A program made the translations under genes and the position numbers. From the NCBI GenBank assembly GCA_029550525.1, contig JAKPHF010000032.1, positions 1 through 64,000 on the forward strand: a stretch of DNA of 64,000 bases, in the 5' to 3' direction. The DNA comes from Planctomycetota bacterium (GTDB taxonomy: Bacteria > Planctomycetota > Phycisphaerae > UBA1845 > PWPN01). The notes under the pieces were generated by a model that saw nothing but the letters and a program-made list of their open reading frames with translations, did not search any database and was not told the DNA's origin. The first letter of the stretch is position 1, and every line of letters begins with the position of its first letter. Shown here one piece after another: positions 33,777-42,840 of this stretch.

Positions 33777-35797
33777 TCGGATTCAGCACTCCTGCTGGTA
33801 GTTGCAGGCCTCACCGCTTCGATCAGCCGTCGCAACGCCTCGTTCGGATTACCCGGCTTGTTGCCGAGTGTCGTGTCGTTCCAGGAGACGACCAGATCCA
33901 GACTCGGGATCACAATTACGGCACGCTGCCCGTTTGCATGTCCTAATGCCCCGAACGTGTCAGGCGGAGCGTCGGGCCAATGACGCTGGCCGGAGCGAGT
34001 TATACCATTGAGCCACCACGCCCAACTGTAGCTGCCGTGGTGATCGGTCTGGTTGTCCGCCACCTTCTGGGAGCCGATGGTGCGAGCGTCGGCGCACATC
34101 TCGGCCGGCTCGCCCGCCGTTCGCGGGATCGAGACCGGCAGCGGACTCGTCACCGCCTCCACCGCGAAATGCCGATCGATCAACTGCGTCCCGTTCCAGT
34201 TGCCCGCTCGCAGATATAGCAACCCGAACCGGGCAAAATCGCGCACGGAGATTGCGAGCCGTCCCGCCCGGTCCGAGATTCCGAATGCCAACAACGTAGG
34301 ATCGTCCTCGCACTGCAGCGGATCGGTCAGCAGAGGGCGCAGCACGGTCGAATCGACATCGGCATACGTGGCCCCGTACACCTTCAGAAACAGCACATCC
34401 CAGAACAACGCCATCTGCCAATCGTTGTAGTCGAACGCCGTGCCCGGCTTTTCTCGAACGCCGTAACACGACACCTGGTTGGCCATGTGCCGAAAGGTGA
34501 TGTCGCGATCCTTGTATCCCAACTCGGCATTCAATTCTTCGAGGCAAGGCGCGTACGTTCGGACGGGCGTGTCGAGACTCGCCAGCCGCTTACTCTCCAC
34601 TGCCTTGAACAGAAAGTGGCTGAACACGGGCTTGCAAGCGGAAGCGACGTCCTGGCGGATGTTTTGCTCGCCCCATGTGTAGACCATGCGCCCGTACCGG
34701 ACCACGCAGCCACGGCCGCCTACGTAATCGCGAAAGGCATCGAGTTTGCTCGCGTCCAGCCCCGCTTCGGCCGGCGTCATGAAACTCCAGGTTTTCTGCG
34801 GAAACACGTCGTTCGATTCCGCCGCCCAATCCATCCGTCGCTGCCATTCGCTCAGAAAATCCAGTCGCCAGCGATTGACGGTCTTGGCGCCGAGGTACCG
34901 CGGCTCGGCATGCTCGGGATCGGTCAGGTCGCGCCAATACTGCCGGCGCTGCGGGTCGGCCTGGAAACGACCGCCCCAGTGATCGCTCGTCGGCACATCG
35001 GGATCGCCGCGCAGCAGATAGAGCACCGACGGTGTGTCTCCGGCCTTGAGGTCCTTCTTCTTCGACCAGAAAAGATCGCCCAAGGCACCGTGGCCCCTCA
35101 CATGCTGCCGCACGAACGGAAGGTTGCCCAGATCCGAGGACTGATCGCCCCCCACGTACATGCCGCGAAATGTCGTGTCTGACTCGATCCACCAGAAATC
35201 CGGGTGCTCGCGGTAGAGGTAATCGCGGGCATGCCGATCCTGCTGTGTGTTCCAGCTTCCGATCGAATAGACCCGAATGGCGGGCTTGATACCGGGGTCG
35301 TCGTGAATGGCTTGGGCCACGTCCGTAATGGAGCCCCAGACCAGGATGTACAACGGCCGTGGGTCGTCGCGGCGAGCCTGTCGAATGATCCAGTCCGAGC
35401 CTTCAGTGGGCGCGCTGAACCCGGCCTCCGGTGCCGCGTCAATCGCTCCCTGCTTGGTCACGGCACGCAATGCGGCAGGACTGGGGAACGTGGCAGAATG
35501 GCGGCGAAGGCGAGGGTAATCCTTCTCGTAAGCGGCGAGCGTCTCGAAGATGTGTTCGACCCGGCCCGCTCCCGGGGGCGAGGCGATCAACCCTTCGGTA
35601 TCGAACAGATCGGCGTGCACAAGATAATGCACCATCGCCTGATAGTCGTCGGGATCGCTGCCCCCGATGTCCGTCGAGATGATGATCCGGTAGCGATGGC
35701 CCCCCAGTGCGCCGCCCGGCAGATGGGGAGGCGAAGCCGCTTGCGCCGAGCATGCCATCAGGCCGGCGAGCGCAACGATGACCGGAAACATCCTCAT
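33773..35797 (-). CDS. Fusion of DUF1593 nucleoside-hydrolase-like domain and class C beta-lactamase-like serine hydrolase
   Basis: 674 residues, signal peptide VIVALAGLMACSAQA. Residues ~35-330 are DUF1593-like: RIIISTDIGGSDPDDYQAMV keeps the acidic calcium motif of inosine-uridine nucleoside hydrolases, then LYILVWGSITDVAQAI and YLLRGDPDVPTSDHWGGRF. From ~335 to 660 a beta-lactamase/esterase domain begins MTPAEAGLDASKLDAFRDYV; the SxxK motif is SACK, the Tyr motif lies in FDYNDWQ, and HANGQ stands where KTG is found in lactamases, as in esterase-type members. The downstream gene overlaps by 4 bp. Possibly a debranching or deacylating enzyme joined to a glycosidase-like hydrolase; no substrate is known. 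Confidence 0.82.
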   Translation of the reverse strand: MRMFPVIVALAGLMACSAQAASPPHLPGGALGGHRYRIIISTDIGGSDPDDYQAMVHYLVHADLFDTEGLIASPPGAGRVEHIFETLAAYEKDYPRLRRHSATFPSPAALRAVTKQGAIDAAPEAGFSAPTEGSDWIIRQARRDDPRPLYILVWGSITDVAQAIHDDPGIKPAIRVYSIGSWNTQQDRHARDYLYREHPDFWWIESDTTFRGMYVGGDQSSDLGNLPFVRQHVRGHGALGDLFWSKKKDLKAGDTPSVLYLLRGDPDVPTSDHWGGRFQADPQRRQYWRDLTDPEHAEPRYLGAKTVNRWRLDFLSEWQRRMDWAAESNDVFPQKTWSFMTPAEAGLDASKLDAFRDYVGGRGCVVRYGRMVYTWGEQNIRQDVASACKPVFSHFLFKAVESKRLASLDTPVRTYAPCLEELNAELGYKDRDITFRHMANQVSCYGVREKPGTAFDYNDWQMALFWDVLFLKVYGATYADVDSTVLRPLLTDPLQCEDDPTLLAFGISDRAGRLAISVRDFARFGLLYLRAGNWNGTQLIDRHFAVEAVTSPLPVSIPRTAGEPAEMCADARTIGSQKVADNQTDHHGSYSWAWWLNGITRSGQRHWPDAPPDTFGALGHANGQRAVIVIPSLDLVVSWNDTTLGNKPGNPNEALRRLIEAVRPATTSRSAESE

Positions 35798-35820
35798 GCC
35801 GGAATCTCACTCCCGTCGGA

Positions 35821-37443
35821 CTACTCGTACACGTCGTCGCAGGTCTTGTCGGCGAGAACCGAAGGCGGGCCGTGGCAGTCGAGGAACGCTGCAATGTCCA
35901 CCTGATCCACCACGCCGTCGCGGTTAAAGTCGGCCGCCACACAGGTGGGAGACGGCTGAGAGATGCCGACCTCGGAGACGCACGCCTGCAGCAAACCAAA
36001 GTCCTCCTGATCGACGTCGCCGTCGAAGTCGAGATCGGGGAGCACGCTCTTGACCGTTAGCGTGACCTCGATCGTTTGCGGCGCGTTGCTCGCCGCTGGA
36101 GTGCTGCCGTCGTCGTCCACCGTGATCGTCGCTGTGTACACGCCAACGGGCAGATCCACCGTGCGATAGCATACCGTGATGCTGTCAGCTTCACCCGTGG
36201 ACGTGCCGCTGATCGGATCGAGGTTGACCCAGGGTTGGTCAGCGAGGATCCGGTAGCTCAACGTCCCGATCCCTCCGTTTGCCACCGTGAACGTGTCGCA
36301 CGGCGGGTTCTCCCGGAAATCCGCCGCTCGGTTGATCTGGCTCTTGTTCAGCGCGATCACCGGAGTCGTGGGATTCACCGACTGGACCAGGAGCTTCAAG
36401 ACGTTGTTGATGGGAGAGGTCGAACTGCCGGGATCCAAGCCCAGCGTGGCACCGCCGAAGTACGCCAACACGACGTTCAAACTCGGAATCACCGTGACGG
36501 CCTCTCTGCCCCAATGGCCGTTCGCCTGGAAGGTATCGTCCGGCGCATCCGGCCAAGTCTTGGCGTTCGGGTGCAGACCGCCTGTGCTGTTGAACCACCA
36601 GTTGAACCCGTAGATCCCGGGGCCGTAAGCTACTTGATCGCCGCCGCCCCCATACGAACCGATGCCCAGATAGTCACCGGCCGGATCCGCCGCGCTCGTC
36701 TTGGGCAGCGTCGGCGGGACGTGCGGTTTCATGTAATCGTCAAAGTAGTGCTGCGGCAGAAGCTGCGTGCCGTTCCACTTGCCTTTGTTTGCCCAGAACC
36801 AGCCGATCCGGGCAAAATCCCGCACCGATGTGTTCAAGCGGTTGTTGGAAGCGATCAACGAACCGTCCTGAAACTGCAGGGCCCCCAGCCGGCTCGGGCT
36901 GGTAGCAACGTCGTTGGCGGACTGCTTGTACACGCGATCGAACAACGTTTTGGCATACAACTGTATGTTGTAGTCGTTGTACGCCCACGCAGCGCCGGGT
37001 GCCTCGGCCCGGGTGTAGTTGCCCGTCATGTTGGCCAAATGTCGGAACGTCATGGACTGGTCCTTGGCACTGAGCGTCCAGCCCCAGTCCGCCACGCGGG
37101 CATCCACGCCAGAGATGCGGCCTTCCTCGATCGCGAAGAACAGCAGCGTGCTGAGCACCGGCTTCGACGCCGACGCCCAGTCGCCCTTGGTCGTCTGCGA
37201 CCCCCACGTCTTGACCATGTAGCCGTTGCGGACGATGCAGCCGTGACCGCCGATCATAGCGGCAATCTGATCGAGTTTGGCGGTGTCCATGCCCACTTCG
37301 GCCGGCGTCCTCGATTCCCAAGTGGCGCCGGGAAAAACAACCTGTCCGTTCGCCGAGACAACCTGCGCTGCGCCAAGTAGTGTCGTGCAGACGGCTGCCG
37401 CCAAGGTCACCCACCGCGTGAGGCTCGTGTTCGCTTGTGACAT
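35821..37443 (-). CDS. Secreted class C beta-lactamase-like serine hydrolase with BACON-like and dockerin-like domains
   Basis: 540 residues from ATG at 37443, preceded by GGGGGAAG. The frame is open far upstream (to 37725) but that part overlaps the previous gene and is unlikely. Signal peptide WVTLAAAVCTTLLGAAQVVSA. Serine hydrolase domain ~38-365: EVGMDTAKLDQIAAMIGGHG, nucleophile Ser91 and Lys94 in SASK, YNDYN at 155-159, HWG in place of KTG. Its nearest relative here is the second half of the DUF1593 fusion just downstream. Residues ~370-470 form an all-beta domain, and the end has dockerin-like LDFDGDVDQEDF and FNRDGVVDQVDI. Extracellular esterase or deacylase is more likely than antibiotic hydrolysis. 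Confidence 0.84.
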   Translation of the reverse strand: MSQANTSLTRWVTLAAAVCTTLLGAAQVVSANGQVVFPGATWESRTPAEVGMDTAKLDQIAAMIGGHGCIVRNGYMVKTWGSQTTKGDWASASKPVLSTLLFFAIEEGRISGVDARVADWGWTLSAKDQSMTFRHLANMTGNYTRAEAPGAAWAYNDYNIQLYAKTLFDRVYKQSANDVATSPSRLGALQFQDGSLIASNNRLNTSVRDFARIGWFWANKGKWNGTQLLPQHYFDDYMKPHVPPTLPKTSAADPAGDYLGIGSYGGGGDQVAYGPGIYGFNWWFNSTGGLHPNAKTWPDAPDDTFQANGHWGREAVTVIPSLNVVLAYFGGATLGLDPGSSTSPINNVLKLLVQSVNPTTPVIALNKSQINRAADFRENPPCDTFTVANGGIGTLSYRILADQPWVNLDPISGTSTGEADSITVCYRTVDLPVGVYTATITVDDDGSTPAASNAPQTIEVTLTVKSVLPDLDFDGDVDQEDFGLLQACVSEVGISQPSPTCVAADFNRDGVVDQVDIAAFLDCHGPPSVLADKTCDDVYE

Positions 37444-37505
37444 GGTCTTCCCCCGATCCGTACCACCTTTTCCAACTGGCAGGATTCTGGCCGGACTGGA
37501 TTTAA

Positions 37506-37546
37506 TCAGGGCCGGCCCGGCATGACGAACCGCCGGCCGGCCCTGA
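37506..37546 (-). terminator. Strong GC stem-loop between exoprotein and serine hydrolase genes
   Basis: Perfect 12-base arms (37506-37517 and 37535-37546) around a 17-base loop, centred about 80 bp after the exoprotein stop and 62 bp before the next ATG. On the minus strand the stem is followed by ATTAAATC, not a T-tract. Could attenuate or process the operon mRNA. Confidence 0.5.
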
Positions 37547-37604
37547 AAGGAGGGCATCTCGATCCCGGCCGCATCAACCGGCCGGACGTGCTGGCAGTCG
37601 TCGC

Positions 37605-40600
37605 TTACGGGCAACCAACGCTCGGCGTCCATTGGACGTCGGCACCGCTCCCGCATGCTGCGAACGCGCTCAGATCGACCGAATCGCCCACGATTCGGTT
37701 CTTGTTCCGGTCGAAGCAGTGACACTGCTCGCCCAGGTACTGCGGCATGGCCATCCCCACGTTCACGCAGCGCTGGAAGATGGCGAAGTCGTCCATGTCA
37801 ACATCCCCATCGCCGTCGGCGTCAGCAAACGGCGTGTTGCAGGACACCGGGATGCACGACTCGCCATCCCAGAACGGACAACCGGTCACCTTGTAACTGA
37901 GCATCCGCACCCAGTCGAACTCGAAGTTCCACAGGTCTTCACCCGAGCCGAGCTCGCCCAGACCGATGTACGGATCGCCAGACACGTTTTCCAGGTTCGT
38001 GCGGAAGCTGAACACATCGCCTTGCGGCCCTGGCACCGAACCGTTCGTCCCCGTGAACATGATCTTCTCGCCATCCACCCACAGGTTCCAGTACGCCATC
38101 TGGTCGTCCGGGTTATAGCAAACCGCGGCCGTCCATTGATGGAACGTATCGGCGATGCTGTTGCTCAACGTATACGTTCCGATCGTGCTGTGCACGCTGC
38201 CACCGTTGTTGAGAATCTGAATATCCGTTCCGTTCTGCACGCGGATGAAAACGTTGAACACCTCTCCGGCGACGCTCGATTCCGTGTCGCTCTGACCGAA
38301 TGGCCCGGTGACGCGCGGGAACGTGATCTGGATGGGACCGCGAACGATCGTGTCATCGCTGGCGACCTTCATGCTCCAGGCCACGGCCATCCCCTTGATC
38401 GGGTCGAACGACTCGTCGAAGGGAAGGTGGGTGCGGAACCGGACCCGTCCGCCCAATCCGTCGGCCGGGTTGTAGAATTTGGCCGTCGTCGGCACACCGT
38501 CCACCTCTCCCTGCGTCAGCCAGTCACTCACGAGATTCCCGGCGTCGTTAAAGGCGACAGCGAAGGTACGAGTGGTCGCCACTGCCGGATCGCAGGACTC
38601 AACCGGGCTCACCGCCATAAGGTCCGTCCCGGTGAACTGAGTGAACTCGGCATTGAACTGCTGGCTGGCGCCCTGGCCTTCCTCGATGTTCTCATCGACG
38701 GAGAAGAACACCTGCCGAATGTGCTGTGTGGCAGGATCGCAGCCGTCAGTGAATGTCAGCGTGGCCACGTATCCGCCCGGAGCCAGACCGGTGGGATCGA
38801 TGGTCGCGGTAACGGCATCGGAGCCACCCGGCGGGATCGGGCCACCGCCGCTCTTGTCAAGCTGCAGCCACGCCGCGTCGGAAGTAACCGTGTAGGTCAC
38901 GGGCGGGGCGCCGGTGTTCTCGAACGTGTACACGACCGGTGCCGGTGCCTGTGCAGAGCCCACGCGGAACGCTCGGCCGGTCTTGCCCTCCGGTGTCACC
39001 GCGGACCGGCAATCAATCACCGTCAGGTCGATCCGCCGAATCTCTCGCGCGGGCGGGTTGCAACCGTCGATGATGCCCACGTACGCGGTGTGGGTCCCGC
39101 CGGGCAGATCGGTGCTGACGATGGAGGCGGTGACGGTATCGCTGCCGCCCTCGGTGGTGATGGTCCCGCCAGTCTTGTCGAGAGCCAGCCAGGGCACATC
39201 GCCCGCCACGATGTCATAGAACTCGACGCGCAGGCCCATCGCATTGGCATCGGTACCGCTGTTGCGAATGGTGAAGTCCAGCGTGTTCGTGCCGACCTGG
39301 AAGCCGCTGTCGATGGCGAACTCCGTCCAACTGTTCGCTCCCGACGCCGCCGAGCCCGGCACGACCACGACGCCGTTGAGCTTGACGTCGACCAGCGTGT
39401 CGTCGTACGCCATGCGGCCCCTGATCGAAGCTGCCGCGACGGCCGCCGCATCGGCCAGCGTGAAGGTGGTGCGGAACGTGTGATCACCCGGCGGAGCGTT
39501 CCCGTTCTCCGTCTGCCCCGCCGTGATCCAGCGGGCATTCGAATCATCGGCCAGCCAGTTGGCGCCGGCGGGGATGGTGTACGCGGGGCACGGAGTCCCT
39601 TCGGTGCACTCGCCGGCCAAGCCGCCCTGGATCAGCGTCCAGTGCGGATCCTGCACCGCCATGCCCAGCACGGCTCGCGAGTTATCCACGCCAGTGTTGT
39701 ACAGGCTGGCGATCGCCGGAGGGGCTTTCTGCATTTCCACCACCGTGTAGGTCAGCGCAGTGGTCCCCCCGTTCGTGATCGTGTACGTGTGATCCAGAGG
39801 ATCAGCCGGGCTGCCCCGAAGGGCGGTGGACGACGCCGGCGTCGTCGGCGTGACGATACTGTCGCAGGTGGGCACGATCCCACAGGTCAGCATTTCCAGC
39901 CCGTCGTCCTTGTAGGTGACGCAATCGAACTCGAAATCCCAGATGTCGGTGTTCTGAAGATCACCCAGCCCGATGTACGGATCGCCCGAGAAATCGTTGG
40001 TCGCGGTCTGGAAGCTGAACTGCTCACCGTTGAGGAGATGCGCTCCGTCGGTGCCGCCGAACAGCAGCAGCGTGCCGTCCAACCACAGTTTCCAGTGGGC
40101 CATGCCACCCGAAGTAATGACGGCACAACTCCATTGGTGATACTGACCGTCGCCCACGTTCGGGATTGTAAGCGGCTCGATCGTGCTGTAGAACCCCCCG
40201 CCATTCTGCTGTACTCGCAGCGTGGTCCCGTTCTGGACGTTCAAGTAAACGGTGTACTCAACGCCGCCCTCCGTCTGGCTCAAGCCGGTGTCCGTGACGG
40301 CGATTTGTATGGGCGCCCGGGCCATGGCGTAGTTACCATAGCGGGCTGTCCAGCCGAACGAAATGCCGCCGTTCGCGTCCATGCTGGAAGGCAAATTCGT
40401 GGAAAACCGGGCCCGGCCACTCTTTCCGTCGCCGGCGGGGTTCCAGAATTTGGCCGTCGTCGGAACGCCTCCGCGATCCCCCTGCGTCAGCCAGCCGGGG
40501 CTCAGCCCGGTCGCCCCGTTAAACGTAACGGTGAAGACGTTGGGATTGTTGCCGTCGGTGTCGACGTAAGCAGCCACCGCCGCGGCATCCGAGCCTTCCC

Positions 40601-40709
40601 ACGTCTCGGGCGCCACCGAGGTGAAGTCAGCCACCCAGGTCGTCGCCTGCACGGCTGCCGTGACAGTCAACGCCGTCATCACTCCCACGACAATTCGCGA
40701 TCTGTACAT
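37605..40709 (-). CDS. Large secreted modular protein with two GWLTQG modules, BACON-like repeats and dockerin-like end
   Basis: 1034 residues with GAGGAGAG upstream of ATG and a signal peptide VVGVMTALTVTAAVQA. Order: module A (~25-270; GWLTQGDRGGVPTTAKFWNP, ARFSTNLP, WKLWLDGTLLLFGG, PYIGLGDLQNTDIWDFEFD); a beta region with a jelly-roll-like insert (~285-505); two BACON-like stretches (WLALDKTGGTITTEGGSDTV, WLQLDKSGGGPIPPGGSDAV, ~510-680); second module (~695-945; WLTQGEVDGVPTTAKFYNP, WNLWVDGEKIMFTG, PYIGLGELGSGEDLWNFEFD); dockerin-like DADGDGDVDMDDF. No catalytic residues are seen. A single copy of the GWLTQG module recurs in the gene at 53170. The equally long open frame on the opposite strand is a GC artefact. 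Confidence 0.8.
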   Translation of the reverse strand: MYRSRIVVGVMTALTVTAAVQATTWVADFTSVAPETWEGSDAAAVAAYVDTDGNNPNVFTVTFNGATGLSPGWLTQGDRGGVPTTAKFWNPAGDGKSGRARFSTNLPSSMDANGGISFGWTARYGNYAMARAPIQIAVTDTGLSQTEGGVEYTVYLNVQNGTTLRVQQNGGGFYSTIEPLTIPNVGDGQYHQWSCAVITSGGMAHWKLWLDGTLLLFGGTDGAHLLNGEQFSFQTATNDFSGDPYIGLGDLQNTDIWDFEFDCVTYKDDGLEMLTCGIVPTCDSIVTPTTPASSTALRGSPADPLDHTYTITNGGTTALTYTVVEMQKAPPAIASLYNTGVDNSRAVLGMAVQDPHWTLIQGGLAGECTEGTPCPAYTIPAGANWLADDSNARWITAGQTENGNAPPGDHTFRTTFTLADAAAVAAASIRGRMAYDDTLVDVKLNGVVVVPGSAASGANSWTEFAIDSGFQVGTNTLDFTIRNSGTDANAMGLRVEFYDIVAGDVPWLALDKTGGTITTEGGSDTVTASIVSTDLPGGTHTAYVGIIDGCNPPAREIRRIDLTVIDCRSAVTPEGKTGRAFRVGSAQAPAPVVYTFENTGAPPVTYTVTSDAAWLQLDKSGGGPIPPGGSDAVTATIDPTGLAPGGYVATLTFTDGCDPATQHIRQVFFSVDENIEEGQGASQQFNAEFTQFTGTDLMAVSPVESCDPAVATTRTFAVAFNDAGNLVSDWLTQGEVDGVPTTAKFYNPADGLGGRVRFRTHLPFDESFDPIKGMAVAWSMKVASDDTIVRGPIQITFPRVTGPFGQSDTESSVAGEVFNVFIRVQNGTDIQILNNGGSVHSTIGTYTLSNSIADTFHQWTAAVCYNPDDQMAYWNLWVDGEKIMFTGTNGSVPGPQGDVFSFRTNLENVSGDPYIGLGELGSGEDLWNFEFDWVRMLSYKVTGCPFWDGESCIPVSCNTPFADADGDGDVDMDDFAIFQRCVNVGMAMPQYLGEQCHCFDRNKNRIVGDSVDLSAFAACGSGADVQWTPSVGCP

Positions 40710-40794
40710 GATTTGTTCTCTCCTCGGACTGCAGTGCTTTGACTGTCTTACGTTCCAGGGACACCACCTGTTTCGCCGAACAACCGGTCTTTTC

Positions 40795-41430
40795 TCAGTG
40801 CCGACGACGCGCCAGCATCAGCGACCCCATAACGAGCAACGCCAGGCTCGCCGGCTCGGGGACCCACTCGATGTGCGGGGCCATGCCCGTCCCACCGGTG
40901 TTCTCCTTGTCCTCGAAAATGGGCCCGTCGCCGGCCGGATTGGTGAGGCATCGGATGCTGATCGTCACTTTCTCACCCAGGTTGGCGTTGTAGAAGCTGG
41001 TGATGTCGAAGGTGTACCACTGCGGGGTGCTGTCAACGGCAAAAGAATCCACCAGGATCGTCCAATCCTCGTGCGCCGTTCCCGAAGGCGCCGGCCCCGC
41101 CGTGTCGGTCCACGTCACATAACCGGGTTCGTCCTCGCTGATCGCTCGAAGCCGCACCGTCGCATTCACGGTCTTGCCGTGCGGTGCGCCCCAGTAATTG
41201 TACAATTTCAACACCGCCGATGAGGCAGCTTCGCTGCCCAGTGCGAACTCGATGTATCCTCGATCGGCCGCTCCGTCCCCCTTGGTGAACATCCCGAACA
41301 CATTGGTGTTGTTGTATCGGGTTGCGCCACGATACGTCACATCGTCTTCGGGCAGGATGGTCGCTGCCACGCTCATTGATGTACAGGCAGCCACCACAGA
41401 CACGATCCACGTCAGAACTGATCTGGCCAT
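40795..41430 (-). CDS. PEP-CTERM protein with DNRLRE-like beta domain
   Basis: 211 residues from ATG at 41430 (GGAGGAGG upstream; an in-frame GTG is 3 bp earlier). Signal peptide LTWIVSVVAACTSMSVAA. The single domain (~25-185: ILPEDDVTYRGATRYNNTN, RGYIEFALG, AVLKLYNYWG, WYTFDITSFYNANLGEKVTI) has the pattern of DNRLRE/CBM96-like jelly rolls that often bind alginate or other glycans. It ends VPEPASLALLVMGSLMLARR with RRH, a compact PEP-CTERM signal. Located between the pseudopilin and the giant exoprotein in the same operon; presumably an exosortase-anchored binding protein. Confidence 0.82.
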   Translation of the reverse strand: MARSVLTWIVSVVAACTSMSVAATILPEDDVTYRGATRYNNTNVFGMFTKGDGAADRGYIEFALGSEAASSAVLKLYNYWGAPHGKTVNATVRLRAISEDEPGYVTWTDTAGPAPSGTAHEDWTILVDSFAVDSTPQWYTFDITSFYNANLGEKVTISIRCLTNPAGDGPIFEDKENTGGTGMAPHIEWVPEPASLALLVMGSLMLARRRH

Positions 41431-41558
41431 CACACTTTCCTCCTCCGCTGGATTTGTTAAGGTTCAGAGACTGTCGTTTTGGGACCGGAAAAGCCGCCTA
41501 CCCTCTCCTCCTCACCACCGGGCTGTGGCAGCGTCTCGGCTCCCATCATTCGTCCCAA

Positions 41559-42368
41559 TCACGGTTTGGCCGGAACCTCCACGCCGAATGCCCGAAGCCA
41601 TCGCCGGGCGTAGTCGCCGTTGACATCAAATTCCGCTTCGCCCGCCCGCGGCATCGAGTGAACGGGCTCGCAATGGCCGTCCGCGAAAAGCGCATCCGTG
41701 TTGCGCTTCTGATGCATGGCCCGGGCCACCCGGCGCTGACCGGTCGGAGCGGAGGGCAGATGGTCCGCCTCGTATACGTCAAAGTAACTCAGGTCTTTTT
41801 CCTTGAAGGCCGTCAGGATGGTGCTCGACCTGGTCGATCGCTCGATTTCGGTGAGGTAGATCACTTTGCCGGGATGCTTCCAGTCCGACAACTGCGTGGG
41901 CTTGCGAACCTCGGGATCCCCGAGCTTCTTACCGAATGCGTTGACGCAATAGCTAACCGCTTCGTCCGCCGAAGCCTCGCTGGCTCGCTCCGGACAATGA
42001 AAGACCGGCTGCTTCTTCATCGCTTCCCACAGCAACTGACTGAGCAGCTTCCCGTCCCTGTTCGCCGCGGCCACGATTCCGGACATGTTGCTCCCCAGCT
42101 GCCGCAACACGACCGCCGTCCAATGGACTTCGGGACTGGTCTTGCTAAAATAGTTGTCGACGTTCCCGCCGCGCGGCACATAGCCCTTGTTCTCCACGCT
42201 GTACGTATTAATGGCAATGCCCGCCTGGTGAAGATTGGCCAGACACAACGTCGTCCGGCTTTGAGCACGGGCCGCGGCGAGTGACGGCAGCAAGATGGAG
42301 ATCAGCAACGCGATGATAGCGACGACGACCAGAACCTCGATCAGTGTGAATCCGTTGGACCGTTTCAT
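41559..42368 (-). CDS. Type II secretion/type IV-like pseudopilin
   Basis: 269 residues. Very short leader MKRSNG, then [20 protein letters not shown] with Glu at +5, so it should be cleaved by prepilin peptidase right after Gly6. Body: QSRTTLCLANLHQAGIAINTYS and, near the end, NTDALFADGHCEPVHSM, a slightly altered H-x9-DG motif. GAGG precedes the ATG. It heads the minus-strand series 42368-30739 whose gaps are all under 165 bp, with its own promoter at 42560. The placement ahead of PEP-CTERM and dockerin proteins repeats what is seen at 12511. Confidence 0.87.
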   Translation of the reverse strand: MKRSNGFTLIEVLVVVAIIALLISILLPSLAAARAQSRTTLCLANLHQAGIAINTYSVENKGYVPRGGNVDNYFSKTSPEVHWTAVVLRQLGSNMSGIVAAANRDGKLLSQLLWEAMKKQPVFHCPERASEASADEAVSYCVNAFGKKLGDPEVRKPTQLSDWKHPGKVIYLTEIERSTRSSTILTAFKEKDLSYFDVYEADHLPSAPTGQRRVARAMHQKRNTDALFADGHCEPVHSMPRAGEAEFDVNGDYARRWLRAFGVEVPAKP

Positions 42369-42559
42369 GTGAATCCTCAGAAGAATCAGCGGCCGAGAAA
42401 AGACACGTCGACAACCGGGAACGGCTCACCCTAACGTTCCTGCCTCCTCCTGCTCGAATCGTCGCGACCGGCCCGCCGCCGGCGTCCGTCGCCTGTTGTC
42501 CTACGTCGCGATCGACTGGAAGTGAGGCAGAGCCCGACGCGGGGCCGGCTGCCTCATAA

Positions 42560-42589
42560 ATAATAACGGCGTTCTTTCGGCGGCATCAA
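42560..42589 (-). promoter_or_regulatory. Promoter candidate of the 42.4-30.7 kb operon
   Basis: Minus-strand TTGATG (42584-42589), 18-bp spacer, TATTAT (42560-42565). It leaves a leader of ~185 bases before the pseudopilin ATG at 42368, long enough for post-transcriptional control, though no known riboswitch was recognised in it. Confidence 0.5.
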
Positions 42590-42840
42590 TGGAAAAAAGG
42601 CTCGTGTTTGGTCATTTTGGATAGAAGATTTGCACTTTCTGATCGTTCTGGATCGCCTCGCCCCGCTCGGCGCAAGCATGGTCGCCGAGTCGCACCGGTC
42701 GCCCGAACCGCACGGCCGCACGGAGCAAACCGTTTCCCCGCGGCGGCGCCTCTCCAATTAGGTCAAAACCCTCATGCGCACGCTGCAGCTCGAATCACTG
42801 TGACCGGTTGCCCGACCGCCTCCGCCCCAGGCAGCAGCGT
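42590..42840. other. Non-coding gap downstream of the XylR-type gene
   Basis: No gene, hairpin or repeat recognised. The short AT-rich part near 42590-42650 is upstream of the operon promoter and could hold activator sites. Confidence 0.3.

Noticed and set aside
35821-37443. Antibiotic-resistance beta-lactamase
   Set aside because: KTG is replaced by HWG and the protein carries a dockerin-like end amid glycan-degrading genes, so an extracellular esterase-type role is more likely.
37632-40742. 1036-codon open frame on the plus strand opposite the 1034-residue exoprotein
   Set aside because: Arg/His/Val-rich text without domains; it mirrors a gene with signal peptide, repeats and dockerin motifs. 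High GC makes such long antisense frames common here.
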